From Streptomyces cyaneus (GTDB lineage Bacteria > Actinomycetota > Actinomycetes > Streptomycetales > Streptomycetaceae), in assembly GCF_004028635.1 (NCBI RefSeq), contig NZ_RQJW01000006.1:248001-312000 (forward strand): DNA of 64,000 nt. Reading direction: 5' to 3'. Positions 32,454 through 40,709 of this stretch are shown in pieces. Made by a program: the position numbers and the translations under genes. Position 1 is the first letter of the stretch; each line of letters starts with the position of its first letter. The notes beneath the pieces were generated by a model, which did no database searches, was not told the origin of the DNA, and saw only the letters and a list, made by a program, of their open reading frames with translations.

Positions 32454-33023
32454 GGGACGGGGGGCGAGGTGCCTGGGGTGGAGGCGGGTTGTCGGGGTGC
32501 CCGGAGTGGGGGTGCGGGGCATCGGGTGCATTGAGCATCCGGGGGTGACTGGTGTGGGGCGCTTGCTGCGGGATCTTCAGCCTCGGGAAGGGGGTGATGA
32601 GCGAGCGGCGGTGGTGTCGGGTTGCCTGGGCAGGGAACTGAGCGGCGGTCGGAGTGCCTGGGCAGGGAACTGAGCGGCGGGGGCCTCTGGTGCTTGGGGT
32701 GGGGGCGCCTCGTGGTGCTCGTGGGCCGCTTCTCGCACGGGTGCCGTGCCCCGGGGTGGGCAGGCCTTCGCCGGTTCGGGGTGTTAGTCGTCACTTCCCG
32801 GCGATGGCGGTCGCTCTCCGGCGTCGGGAGCGGTCGTGTTGCCTGCTCGCGGACGTCTTGGGCCCAGGGCTTCGCCGGTTCGCTGGGCGGTGCTTGCCGG
32901 GGGCCAGGTCAGGGGGTCCGGGGCTGGGTGTCGGTCCGTGTGGACCAGTTCGGCCGGTGGGGTACCCATGGGGGGCGGCTATTCTGGGTGTCGGACAGCG
33001 AGGACTGCCTTAGCCGAGCCATT
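32454..33023. other. G-rich region without a supported gene
   Basis: 570 bases of strongly G-skewed sequence. The only clear structure is a 26-bp direct repeat beginning TGCCTGGGCAGGGAACTG at 32623-32648 and again at 32655-32680 (period 32). Open frames across it lack ribosome sites and family features. Confidence 0.5.
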
Positions 33024-33053
33024 TTGACCCGGCCCGGGCGCCGCAGGTATCCT
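33024..33053 (+). promoter_or_regulatory. Promoter of rplM-rpsI
   Basis: TTGACC at 33024-33029 and TATCCT at 33048-33053, 18 bases apart, fit the vegetative consensus well. The leader to the rplM GTG would be about 170 bases. Confidence 0.6.
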
Positions 33054-33232
33054 GCATGTTCGTTGTGTATTGGCTTGCTCATTCTCACGGGACGGGCCCT
33101 TACACCGGTCCACCGGGCCGATGACCAGCGACCCCACGTACGCGGTATGCGTCGCCGCAGTGCGGTCCAGGCTGTCGTGATCGTTTCGGTGACCTGTTCA
33201 GGACCATTCACTCGAAGCGAAGGCTACGAACC

Positions 33233-33676
33233 GTGCGTACGTACAGCCCCAAGCCCGGCGATGTGACGCGCCAGTGGCACGTCATTGACGCTCAGGACGT
33301 CGTCCTGGGTCGTCTCGCCAGCACCGCCGCCTCCATTCTGCGGGGCAAGCACAAGCCGATCTACGCGCCCCACGTCGACACCGGTGACTTCGTCATCATC
33401 ATCAACGCCGACAAGGTGCACCTCTCCGGCAACAAGCGGACCCAGAAGATGGCGTACCGCCACTCCGGCTACCCGGGTGGTCTGCGCTCCGTCCGTTACG
33501 ACGAGCTCCTCGACAAGAACCCCGAGAAGGCCATCGAGAAGGCCGTCAAGGGCATGCTCCCCAAGAACACGCTGGGCCGTCAGATGCTCTCGAAGCTGAA
33601 GGTCTACAAGGGTGACCAGCACCCGCACGGCGCGCAGCAGCCGCAGCCGTACGAGATCACCCAGGTCGCGCAGTAA
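33233..33676 (+). CDS. rplM: 50S ribosomal protein L13
   Basis: A 147-residue early-assembly 50S protein. It opens MRTYSPKPGDVTRQWHVIDAQDVVLGRLAS and contains the signature GMLPKNTLGRQMLSKLKVYKGDQHPHGAQQP. GTG start. It forms a two-gene operon with rpsI, 42 bases downstream. Confidence 0.99.
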   Translation: MRTYSPKPGDVTRQWHVIDAQDVVLGRLASTAASILRGKHKPIYAPHVDTGDFVIIINADKVHLSGNKRTQKMAYRHSGYPGGLRSVRYDELLDKNPEKAIEKAVKGMLPKNTLGRQMLSKLKVYKGDQHPHGAQQPQPYEITQVAQ

Positions 33677-33718
33677 GTCCGGCCACCCCCTAAGACTGAA
33701 GAGAATCTGAGGAGAATC

Positions 33719-34231
33719 GTGGCCGAGACCACTGCCGAGCAGCCGCTCGAAGAGCTTGACATCGACAGCTACACCACCGAGTCCGAGGTTCCGGTGGAGG
33801 GTGAGTACACCTCCGAGTCCCTCGCCTCGCGCTTCGGTGAGCCCCAGCCCGCCGCCGGCCTGGGTCGTCGTAAGAACGCCATTGCCCGGGTGCGCATTGT
33901 GCCGGGTAGCGGCAAGTGGAAGATCAACGGGCGTACGCTCGAGGACTACTTCCCGAACAAGGTGCACCAGCAGGAGGTCAACGAGCCGTTCAAGGTTCTT
34001 GAGCTCGAGGGTCGCTACGACGTCGTCGCCCGCATCGCCGGTGGCGGTGTCTCCGGCCAGGCCGGTGCGCTGCGTCTCGGTGTCGCCCGTGCGCTGAACG
34101 AGGCCGACGTCGACAACAACCGCGGCCCGCTGAAGAAGGCCGGCTTCCTCAAGCGCGACGACCGTGCGGTCGAGCGCAAGAAGGCCGGTCTGAAGAAGGC
34201 CCGCAAGGCTCCGCAGTACAGCAAGCGCTAA
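33719..34231 (+). CDS. rpsI: 30S ribosomal protein S9 with acidic N-terminal extension
   Basis: A 170-residue protein whose C-terminal KR tail (KKARKAPQYSKR) reaches the P-site tRNA. The S9 domain starts near residue 45 (AAGLGRRKNAIARVRIVPGSGKWKINGR). The first 40 residues are acidic (ETTAEQPLEELDIDSYTTESE), an actinomycete feature absent from E. coli S9. GTG start behind GAGGAG; a strong terminator follows. Confidence 0.99.
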   Translation: MAETTAEQPLEELDIDSYTTESEVPVEGEYTSESLASRFGEPQPAAGLGRRKNAIARVRIVPGSGKWKINGRTLEDYFPNKVHQQEVNEPFKVLELEGRYDVVARIAGGGVSGQAGALRLGVARALNEADVDNNRGPLKKAGFLKRDDRAVERKKAGLKKARKAPQYSKR

Positions 34232-34250
34232 GCCTCGCTGCCTGTACGTC

Positions 34251-34297
34251 CGAACGCCCCGGCGGCACGCCACAGTGCCGTCGGGGCGTTCGTTTTC
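34251..34297 (+). terminator. Intrinsic terminator of rplM-rpsI
   Basis: An 18-bp stem, CGAACGCCCCGGCGGCAC (34251-34268) with GTGCCGTCGGGGCGTTCG (34275-34292), one G-T wobble and a 6-base loop, followed by TTTTCT. It is the clearest rho-independent terminator of the window. Confidence 0.9.
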
Positions 34298-34427
34298 TCA
34301 CAGGCTTGGGCGTATAACGGCACAAGGTGTTCAAAGGCTGATGTGCTCGTGTGCCTGTGGGCTCGTGTGATCGGGCGATGGGATGATCGGACGATCTCCG
34401 GAAACTGATGCTTCCTCAGGAGGACAA

Positions 34428-35786
34428 GTGGGACGACTCTTCGGCACGGACGGCGTGCGCGGCGTCGCCAACGCGGATCTGACGGCCGAGATGGCGCTCG
34501 GTCTGTCCGTGGCGGCGGCGCACGTACTGGCCGAGGCGGGCACCTTCGAGGGCCACCGGCCGAAGGCGGTGGTCGGACGGGACCCGCGTGCGTCCGGGGA
34601 GTTCCTGGAGGCCGCCGTGGTGGCCGGTCTGGCGAGTGCGGGTGTCGATGTGCTGCGGGTCGGTGTGCTGCCGACGCCGGCGGTGGCCTTTCTGACGGGA
34701 TCCCTCGGCGCCGACCTCGGTGTCATGCTCTCCGCCAGCCACAACGCCATGCCCGACAACGGCATCAAGTTCTTCGCGCGCGGTGGCCACAAGCTCGCCG
34801 ATGAGCTGGAGGACCGTATCGAGACCGTCTACGACGAGCACCGGCACGGTGAGCCGTGGGAGCGGCCGACGGGTGCGGCGGTCGGACGCGTGCGGTCGTA
34901 CGACGAGGGGTTCGAGGAGTACGTCGCCCACCTCCTCGGCGTCCTGCCCAACCGGCTGGACGGGCTGAAGGTCGTCCTCGACGAGGCGCACGGCGCCGCG
35001 GCGCACGTCTCGCCGGAGGTGTTCACGCGGGCCGGGGCCGAGGTCGTCACCATCGGTGCCGAGCCGGACGGGCTCAACATCAACGACGGTTGCGGGTCCA
35101 CGCATCTGGACAAGCTGAAGGCCGCCGTCGTCGAGCAGGGTGCCGCGCTCGGTATCGCGCACGACGGTGACGCCGACCGTTGCCTCGCCGTGGACCACAC
35201 GGGCGAGGAGGTCGACGGCGACCAGATCCTTGCCGTACTCGCGCTGGCGATGCGGGAGCGGTCCGCGCTGCGGTCCGACACCGTGGTGGCGACCGTCATG
35301 TCCAACCTCGGCTTCAAGCTGGCGATGGAGCGCGAGGGGATCCAGCTCGTGCAGACCGCGGTCGGTGACCGGTATGTGCTGGAGGAGATGAAGCAGAAGG
35401 ACTTCGCGCTGGGTGGCGAGCAGTCCGGGCATGTGATCGTGCTGGATCACGCCACCACCGGAGACGGCACACTGACCGGGCTGATGCTGGCCGCGCGGGT
35501 CGCGGAGACCGGGCGTACGCTGCGGGATCTCGCGTCGGTGATGGAGCGGCTGCCGCAGGTGCTGATCAATGTGCCGGATGTGGACAAGGCGCGGGTGAAG
35601 ACGTCGGCCGACCTTGCCGCCGCTGTCGCCGAGGCGGAGCGGGAGCTGGGGGAGACCGGGCGGGTGCTGCTTCGGCCTTCGGGGACCGAGCCGTTGGTGC
35701 GCGTGATGGTCGAGGCCGCCGACATCGACCAGGCACGGTCGGTCGCCGGGCGGCTGGCCGATGCGGTGAAGTCGGCGCTGGGTTAG
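34428..35786 (+). CDS. glmM: Phosphoglucosamine mutase
   Basis: A 452-residue enzyme interconverting glucosamine-6-phosphate and glucosamine-1-phosphate on the way to UDP-GlcNAc. It starts MGRLFGTDGVRGVAN; the phosphoserine loop is SASHNAMPD (Ser104), the Mg site DGDADR, and the phosphate-binding RPSGTEPLVRVM lies near the end. GTG 34428 sits just behind CAGGAGGAC, deciding the start. It works with glmS 5 kb downstream. Confidence 0.97.
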   Translation: MGRLFGTDGVRGVANADLTAEMALGLSVAAAHVLAEAGTFEGHRPKAVVGRDPRASGEFLEAAVVAGLASAGVDVLRVGVLPTPAVAFLTGSLGADLGVMLSASHNAMPDNGIKFFARGGHKLADELEDRIETVYDEHRHGEPWERPTGAAVGRVRSYDEGFEEYVAHLLGVLPNRLDGLKVVLDEAHGAAAHVSPEVFTRAGAEVVTIGAEPDGLNINDGCGSTHLDKLKAAVVEQGAALGIAHDGDADRCLAVDHTGEEVDGDQILAVLALAMRERSALRSDTVVATVMSNLGFKLAMEREGIQLVQTAVGDRYVLEEMKQKDFALGGEQSGHVIVLDHATTGDGTLTGLMLAARVAETGRTLRDLASVMERLPQVLINVPDVDKARVKTSADLAAAVAEAERELGETGRVLLRPSGTEPLVRVMVEAADIDQARSVAGRLADAVKSALG

Positions 35787-35832
35787 TTCCGCGGAACGTC
35801 GTCCGGGGCAGGTCCCCTCTCTGTCCCGGACG
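35786..35832 (+). terminator. Palindrome and hairpin after glmM
   Basis: Right after the stop is the perfect palindrome GTTCCGCGGAAC (35786-35797), then CGTCCGGG (35800-35807) pairs with CCCGGACG (35825-35832) around 17 bases. Likely terminator for glmM, without a T run. Confidence 0.5.
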
Positions 35833-35975
35833 GCCCATGCCGCTACCACTGCTGCGACGCGACGTGCGTCACCCCATGGCCGTAACAAAGAGTGCCGGGT
35901 TGATCACTGATTGTTTCACTGGCGTCGAGGCCGCCCTTGCGTGGCGTGCCCCTCGACGGAAGTGAGAAACGCAGC

Positions 35976-36518
35976 ATGAAGACAGTGAGCAGCACCCTGA
36001 AACGCGCGGCCGTTCCGGCCTTGGCCGCCGGTCTCGTCGTGAGCGCGTTCGCCACCCCGGCCGCGGCGCAGACTCCCGGCTCCACTGCGTTCCATATTTT
36101 CGGAAACGTCATCCTCAGCGCGCGTGCCGGTGCGGTGAACAACGTGACGGCCAGGATCGTCGACGGCCGTCTCAGGCTTACGGACACCTCAGGTGTCACG
36201 GCGGGGCCGGGTTGCATTCAGGTGTCCCCCACCGAGGTCCAGTGCGGCTCCCTCGCCAATGTCGTCCGGCTCTCGATCGGGCTGGGTGATCTGGACGACA
36301 GCTTCAAGCCGGAGAGCCCTGAGACATTTGCGGTCCGCACCGTCGTCGATGCCGGGGCGGGAAAGGACACCGTGGAGACCGGTAGGGGCAACGACACGAT
36401 CGGCGTGAAGGACGGGGTGGCCGGCAACGACACGGTGGTGTCCTGTGGCGCCGGCTCCGACATCGTCCAACGTGACGTCGGTGACATCATCGCCGCCAAC
36501 TGCGAATCGCGCTTCTAG
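35976..36518 (+). CDS. Secreted protein with RTX-like Gly/Asp repeats
   Basis: A 180-residue exported protein. The first 34 residues are a signal peptide ending ATPAAAQT. The middle is unrecognised with two Cys (GCIQVSPTEVQCGS). The end carries RTX-like nonapeptides, GAGKDTVETGRGNDTIGV and GNDTVVSCGAGSDIV, which bind calcium in beta-roll proteins. ATG 35976 follows GAAGTGAGAAAC. Its TAG lies in a CTAG shared with the stop of the convergent DUF389 gene. The function is unknown. Confidence 0.75.
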   Translation: MKTVSSTLKRAAVPALAAGLVVSAFATPAAAQTPGSTAFHIFGNVILSARAGAVNNVTARIVDGRLRLTDTSGVTAGPGCIQVSPTEVQCGSLANVVRLSIGLGDLDDSFKPESPETFAVRTVVDAGAGKDTVETGRGNDTIGVKDGVAGNDTVVSCGAGSDIVQRDVGDIIAANCESRF

Positions 36519-37462
36519 ACGCTGCCCGTCTTCGCCGGACGCTCGCGCTGGGTGGACCACAGCCACTTCTGGGCCAGCAACGTGAGCGTTCCGGCGAGGA
36601 CGATGCCCAGCAGGTTCAGCAGGAGCTGGTTGGTGGAGCCGATCGTCTGGCTCGTGTCTCCGTAGCTCAGGGCCACCGCCGCGTTGGCCGCCGCCGGGAC
36701 CGTCGTCACCGAGATGGCCACGCCCACCAGGGCGCCGGACTTGGACGAGGTCAGCGAGAGGGTGCCCGCGATGCCCGCCAGGACCGCCACCACGAAGGAG
36801 AAGGCGTCCGGGGCGTAGACGAAGGCGGTGTTGGGACGCTCGCCGGCCAGGTCGGACTCGTGGAACAGGTCGATCGCGTCCATGAAGAGGCTGAATCCGA
36901 CCGTCACCGCCATCGCCACCGCGAAGCCCACGATCAGCGCGATCAGCGAGCGCAGCGCCAGGCGCGGGTGCCGCTGGACGACCGCGGTGCTGAAGCCCGC
37001 CAGTGGTCCGAACTCCGGGCCGACCGCCATCGCGCCCACGATCAGGATCGCGTTGTCGAGGACCACACCGCAGGCCGCGATCATCGTGGCGAGCGTGATG
37101 AAGGCGAGGTAGGTGATGGAGAGCGTCGACTCCTCGTGCGTCGCGTCGGTCAGGTGCTCCCACAGCACCGCGTCCGCGCCCTCGCCGGGGGCCTCCGCCT
37201 CGGCCTTGTCGGCGCGCTTGGACAGCGACAGATCGATGTTCTCGACGGCGATGGAGCCGTGCTCCTCGATGCCCAACTCCTGCAGCCCGTAGAGGAGTTC
37301 GTCACCCGCCTCGCGGGCGACGTCGCACAGGATCAGGTCCCCGACGGGGTTGCGGGCGGCGCCCGGCAGGACGGCGAGGTGGGTCGTCCCGACCGTCTTC
37401 TCGATGAGGCGGACCGCGGCGTCGGTCTTGTCGGCCGGGGTGATCAGGCGCAGATGCAGCAT
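36515..37462 (-). CDS. DUF389 (TIGR00341-type) membrane protein
   Basis: A 315-residue membrane protein of unknown function. The first 110 residues are soluble (MLHLRLITPADKTDAAVRLIEKTVGTTHLAVLPGAA, similar to a small alpha/beta domain). From about residue 118 come six hydrophobic helices, including the conserved ILIVGAMAVGPEFGPLAGFSTAVVQRHPRLALRSLIAL that defines the family. No catalytic motif is apparent. Confidence 0.85.
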   Translation of the reverse strand: MLHLRLITPADKTDAAVRLIEKTVGTTHLAVLPGAARNPVGDLILCDVAREAGDELLYGLQELGIEEHGSIAVENIDLSLSKRADKAEAEAPGEGADAVLWEHLTDATHEESTLSITYLAFITLATMIAACGVVLDNAILIVGAMAVGPEFGPLAGFSTAVVQRHPRLALRSLIALIVGFAVAMAVTVGFSLFMDAIDLFHESDLAGERPNTAFVYAPDAFSFVVAVLAGIAGTLSLTSSKSGALVGVAISVTTVPAAANAAVALSYGDTSQTIGSTNQLLLNLLGIVLAGTLTLLAQKWLWSTQRERPAKTGSV

Positions 37463-37509
37463 GACGCCTTTTTAACAGGCCCGCGTTACGGGCTCACGCC
37501 CCGATGGTC

Positions 37510-38499
37510 CTACAGCTTGCGCAGGCTCAGGCGCTGGACCTTGTGGTCCGGGCCCTTGCGGACGACGAGGGTGGCGCGGCCTCGGGTGGGGGCGATGTTC
37601 TCCACCAGGTTGGGCTTGTTGATGGTGCGCCACATCGTGCGGGCGTAGTCCAGGGCCTCCTCCTCGGACACCTGGGTGTACTTGCGGAAGTACGAGGAGG
37701 GGTTCTGGAAGGCGGTCTCGCGCAGCCGCTTGAAGCGGTTGAGGTACCAGTGCTCGATGTCCTCGGTGCGGGCGTCGACGTACACGCTGAAGTCGAAGTA
37801 GTCCGCGAGGCCGACCCGGGTGCGGCCGTCCTTGCCGGGGAGGGCGGGCTGGAGGACGTTCAGGCCCTCGACGATCAGGATGTCGGGGCGGCGGACCGTG
37901 AGCTTCTTGTCCGGGACGATGTCGTAGATCAGGTGGGAGTAGACGGGGGCGGTGACCTCGTCCTTGCCCGCCTTGATGTCGGCGACGAAACGGGTGAGCG
38001 CGCGGCGGTCGAAGGACTCGGGGAAACCCTTCCGCGACATCAGGCCGCGGGCCTGGAGCTCCTTGGTGGGAAGCAGGAAGCCGTCCGTCGTCACCAGCTC
38101 GACGCGCGGGTGCTCGGGCCAGCGGGAGAGCAGGGCCTGCAGGAGGCGGGCCACCGTGGACTTTCCTACGGCGACCGAGCCGGCGACTCCTATGACGAAC
38201 GGGGTGCCGGACTGGGAGCCCTGTTCACCGAGGAAGGTGTTCAGCGCGCCGCGCAGGCCGTCGGTGGCGCCCACGTAGAGGTTGAGGAGGCGGGAGAGCG
38301 GGAGGTAGATGTCACGGACCTCGTCGAGGTCGATGACGTCGCCGAGGCCGCGCAGCTTCTCGACCTCCTCGGCCGTCAGCGGCAGCGGGGTCTTGTCGCG
38401 CAGCGCGCTCCACTCGGCGCGGGTGAGGTCGACGTAGGGAGTCGCCTCCGGCCGCTGCCGGTGGGCGCTCCGGGGCATCGAGGAGACCGGAGAGATCAC
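37510..38499 (-). CDS. coaA: Pantothenate kinase, type I
   Basis: A 329-residue kinase for the first step of CoA synthesis. The P-loop is IGVAGSVAVGKST (about residue 103), followed by VELVTTDGFLLPTKEL, RKGFPESFDRRAL and ILIVEGLNVLQPA, all family signatures; it ends FRKYTQVSEEEALDYARTMWRTINKPNL. GTG 38499 gives the usual length; ATG 38478 is possible. Feedback inhibition by CoA is a family property. Confidence 0.97.
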   Translation of the reverse strand: MISPVSSMPRSAHRQRPEATPYVDLTRAEWSALRDKTPLPLTAEEVEKLRGLGDVIDLDEVRDIYLPLSRLLNLYVGATDGLRGALNTFLGEQGSQSGTPFVIGVAGSVAVGKSTVARLLQALLSRWPEHPRVELVTTDGFLLPTKELQARGLMSRKGFPESFDRRALTRFVADIKAGKDEVTAPVYSHLIYDIVPDKKLTVRRPDILIVEGLNVLQPALPGKDGRTRVGLADYFDFSVYVDARTEDIEHWYLNRFKRLRETAFQNPSSYFRKYTQVSEEEALDYARTMWRTINKPNLVENIAPTRGRATLVVRKGPDHKVQRLSLRKL

Positions 38500-38679
38500 A
38501 GTCCATTGTTACGGGAGTACGAACAGGCGGTGAGGTGGGATCCGTCACGCGGGTCCTTGTCTCGGTCATTTTCGGGGGGAAATGGGACAAAGAGGGGAAT
38601 GTCAGTGGCGTGCGTCACGGTTGTGGGAGAGGTGGGTCCGGGCCGGGGCCCGCTGAACCGAACCCCCGAGGGGTGACCC

Positions 38680-39699
38680 ATGACGTATGCGATAGAGGCG
38701 GAAGGTCTGGTCAAGAGGTTCAAGGAGACCGAGGCGCTGGCCGGTGTCGATCTCGGGGCCCGCAAGGGCTCGGTGCTCGGGCTGCTGGGTCCCAACGGGG
38801 CGGGGAAGACGACGGCGGTGCGGATCTTCGCCACGCTGCTGCGGCCCGATGGGGGCAGGGCACAGGTGGCCGGGCACGACGTGGTCCGGGAGGCCGGGAT
38901 CGTACGCGCCATGGTGGGGCTCACCGGGCAGTACGCGGCGGTGGACGAGAACCTGACCGGCACGGAGAACCTGCTGCTCATCGGCCGGCTGCTCGGTCTG
39001 CCGAGGCGGCAGGCCAGGGCGCGGGCGGGTGAGCTGCTGGAGCGTTTTCAGCTCACGGACGCGGCCGGGCGGGCCGTGAAGACCTTCTCGGGGGGTATGC
39101 GCAGGCGCCTGGACCTCGCGGCCAGCCTGGTGGGCCGGCCCAGCATCCTCTTCCTCGACGAGCCGACCACCGGCCTGGACCCGCACAGCCGGGGTGAGCT
39201 GTGGGACCTGCTGAGGGGCCTGGTCGCGGACGGTGCGACCGCCCTGCTGACCACGCAGTATCTGAACGAGGCCGATGTGCTCGCCGACGACATCGTGGTG
39301 ATCGACAAGGGCCGGGTGATCGCCGAGGGCACCCCGGATCAGTTGAAGTCCCAGGTCGGGGGGCAGGTGCTGGAGCTGCGGCCGGTGCTGGGGCAGGACC
39401 TCGCGCGGGCGCATGTGCTGGTGGCCGGGGCCGCCGGACCTGAGGCGCGGATCGAGGGCGAGACGATCACCGCCCCGGTGAAGGACCCCGAGCTGATGCC
39501 GGCCGTCGTGCGCACGCTCGACCGCGAGGGGATCGCGGTCGGTGAGCTCGCCCTGCGGCGTTCCTCCCTCGACGAGGTCTTCCTCGCCCTGACCGGCCAC
39601 CGCGCCGAGCCGGGTGCGCCCGAGGGCAACGGCGGCGCGGCGGTCCGGGGCGAGGGCGCCGAGCACGCCCAGCTTCAGAAGGCGGTGAGTCGGCCATGA
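38680..39699 (+). CDS. DrrA-type ABC transporter ATP-binding protein
   Basis: A 339-residue ATPase of the daunorubicin-resistance exporter family. Walker A GPNGAGKT (37-44), signature FSGGMRRRLDLAASL, Walker B ILFLDEPTTGLDP and TTQYLNEADVLADDI are present; the C-terminal 100 residues form the DrrA-specific domain. Paired with the permease whose ATG overlaps its stop. Exports a hydrophobic or antibiotic-like compound; the substrate is unknown and no biosynthetic genes are nearby. Confidence 0.9.
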   Translation: MTYAIEAEGLVKRFKETEALAGVDLGARKGSVLGLLGPNGAGKTTAVRIFATLLRPDGGRAQVAGHDVVREAGIVRAMVGLTGQYAAVDENLTGTENLLLIGRLLGLPRRQARARAGELLERFQLTDAAGRAVKTFSGGMRRRLDLAASLVGRPSILFLDEPTTGLDPHSRGELWDLLRGLVADGATALLTTQYLNEADVLADDIVVIDKGRVIAEGTPDQLKSQVGGQVLELRPVLGQDLARAHVLVAGAAGPEARIEGETITAPVKDPELMPAVVRTLDREGIAVGELALRRSSLDEVFLALTGHRAEPGAPEGNGGAAVRGEGAEHAQLQKAVSRP

Positions 39700-40517
39700 C
39701 CGCCACCACCGCGAGCACGACCATCACCGCCCCGGTCACGAAGTCGGGGCGGGTGCGGCCGCTCGACGGGCTGCGGCAGACCTTCACCATGGCCTGGCGG
39801 AGCCTGGTCGCGGTCAAGCACAACCCGCTGGAGCTGGTCGACTACAGCATTACGCCCATCATGTTCGTGTTTCTCTTCACGTATGTGCTGGGCGGGCAGA
39901 TGGCCGGATCGCCCGAGGCGTATCTGAAGTACGCGCTGCCCGGGATCATCGTGCAGAACACCCTGTTCATGACGATGTACACGGCGATGGCGCTCAACAC
40001 CGACCTCACGAAGGGCGTCTTCGACCGGCTGCGCAGCCTGCCGATAGCCCGCTCCGCCCCGCTCATCGGCCGGATCACCGCGGATCTCGCCAAGCATGTG
40101 TGGGCGCTGCTGTTGATGATCGGCCTCGGTCTGCTGCTCGGCTTCCGGATCACCGGCGGGCTCGGCGGGTTCCTGCTCGGCACCCTGCTGGTGGTGGTGT
40201 TCGCCGCGGCCGTGTCCTGGAGTGCGGTGCTGATCGGGATGCTGGCGGGGGATGCGGAGAAGGTGCAGGCGTTCGCCTTCACGATCATCTTCCCGATCAC
40301 CTTCACCAGCAGCGCGTTCGTCATGGTGGACACCATGCCGGGGTGGCTGCAGGCGTGGAGCGACGTCAATCCGGTGACCCATCTGTCCGACGCCTTCCGG
40401 GGGCTGCTGCTGGGCGGGGCGGTGGCGGAGCCGGTGTTGTGGTCGCTGGTGTGGGCTGCGGGGATCGCGCTGGTGTTCTGCCCGTTGGCCATGAGGGCTT
40501 ATCGGGCCAAGACGTGA
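39696..40517 (+). CDS. DrrB-type ABC-2 permease
   Basis: A 273-residue membrane protein with six predicted helices, partner of the ATPase just upstream. A Thr-rich start precedes LRQTFTMAWRSLVAVKHNPLELVDYSITPIMFVFLFTYVLGGQ; LPIARSAPLIGRITADLAKHVW is the family loop. ATG 39696 overlaps the stop of the ATPase. A further 190 bases to glmS hold no supported gene. Confidence 0.9.
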   Translation: MTATTASTTITAPVTKSGRVRPLDGLRQTFTMAWRSLVAVKHNPLELVDYSITPIMFVFLFTYVLGGQMAGSPEAYLKYALPGIIVQNTLFMTMYTAMALNTDLTKGVFDRLRSLPIARSAPLIGRITADLAKHVWALLLMIGLGLLLGFRITGGLGGFLLGTLLVVVFAAAVSWSAVLIGMLAGDAEKVQAFAFTIIFPITFTSSAFVMVDTMPGWLQAWSDVNPVTHLSDAFRGLLLGGAVAEPVLWSLVWAAGIALVFCPLAMRAYRAKT

Positions 40518-40709
40518 GGAGGCTGGGCAACGAGGACGGCGCGTCGTCGGCCGCCGGGGGCCGGCGCCGCCGACGACGGGGACCTGTGCGATCTCGCCGC
40601 GGACTTCGCGGCGTATGCGGCATCCGTCGTACCCGAGTGAGGTGATAATTTCCGAAATCGGGCACGCTGCGGCCGTTTCTGAGCGGAGTTCGGTCGTAGG
40701 CTGCCGCGC

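Noticed and set aside
32622..33266. Possible genes between the GT87-like gene and rplM
   Set aside because: No ribosome sites, no domains, wrong codon pattern, and the rplM promoter lies within.
38680..40517. Antibiotic cluster suggested by DrrAB-type genes
   Set aside because: No biosynthetic genes are adjacent; such exporters are common outside clusters.
40514..40645. Small Arg-rich frame after the ABC permease
   Set aside because: GTG start overlaps the permease stop but the product is Arg/Gly repeats without domain or codon pattern; the alternative frame has no start codon.
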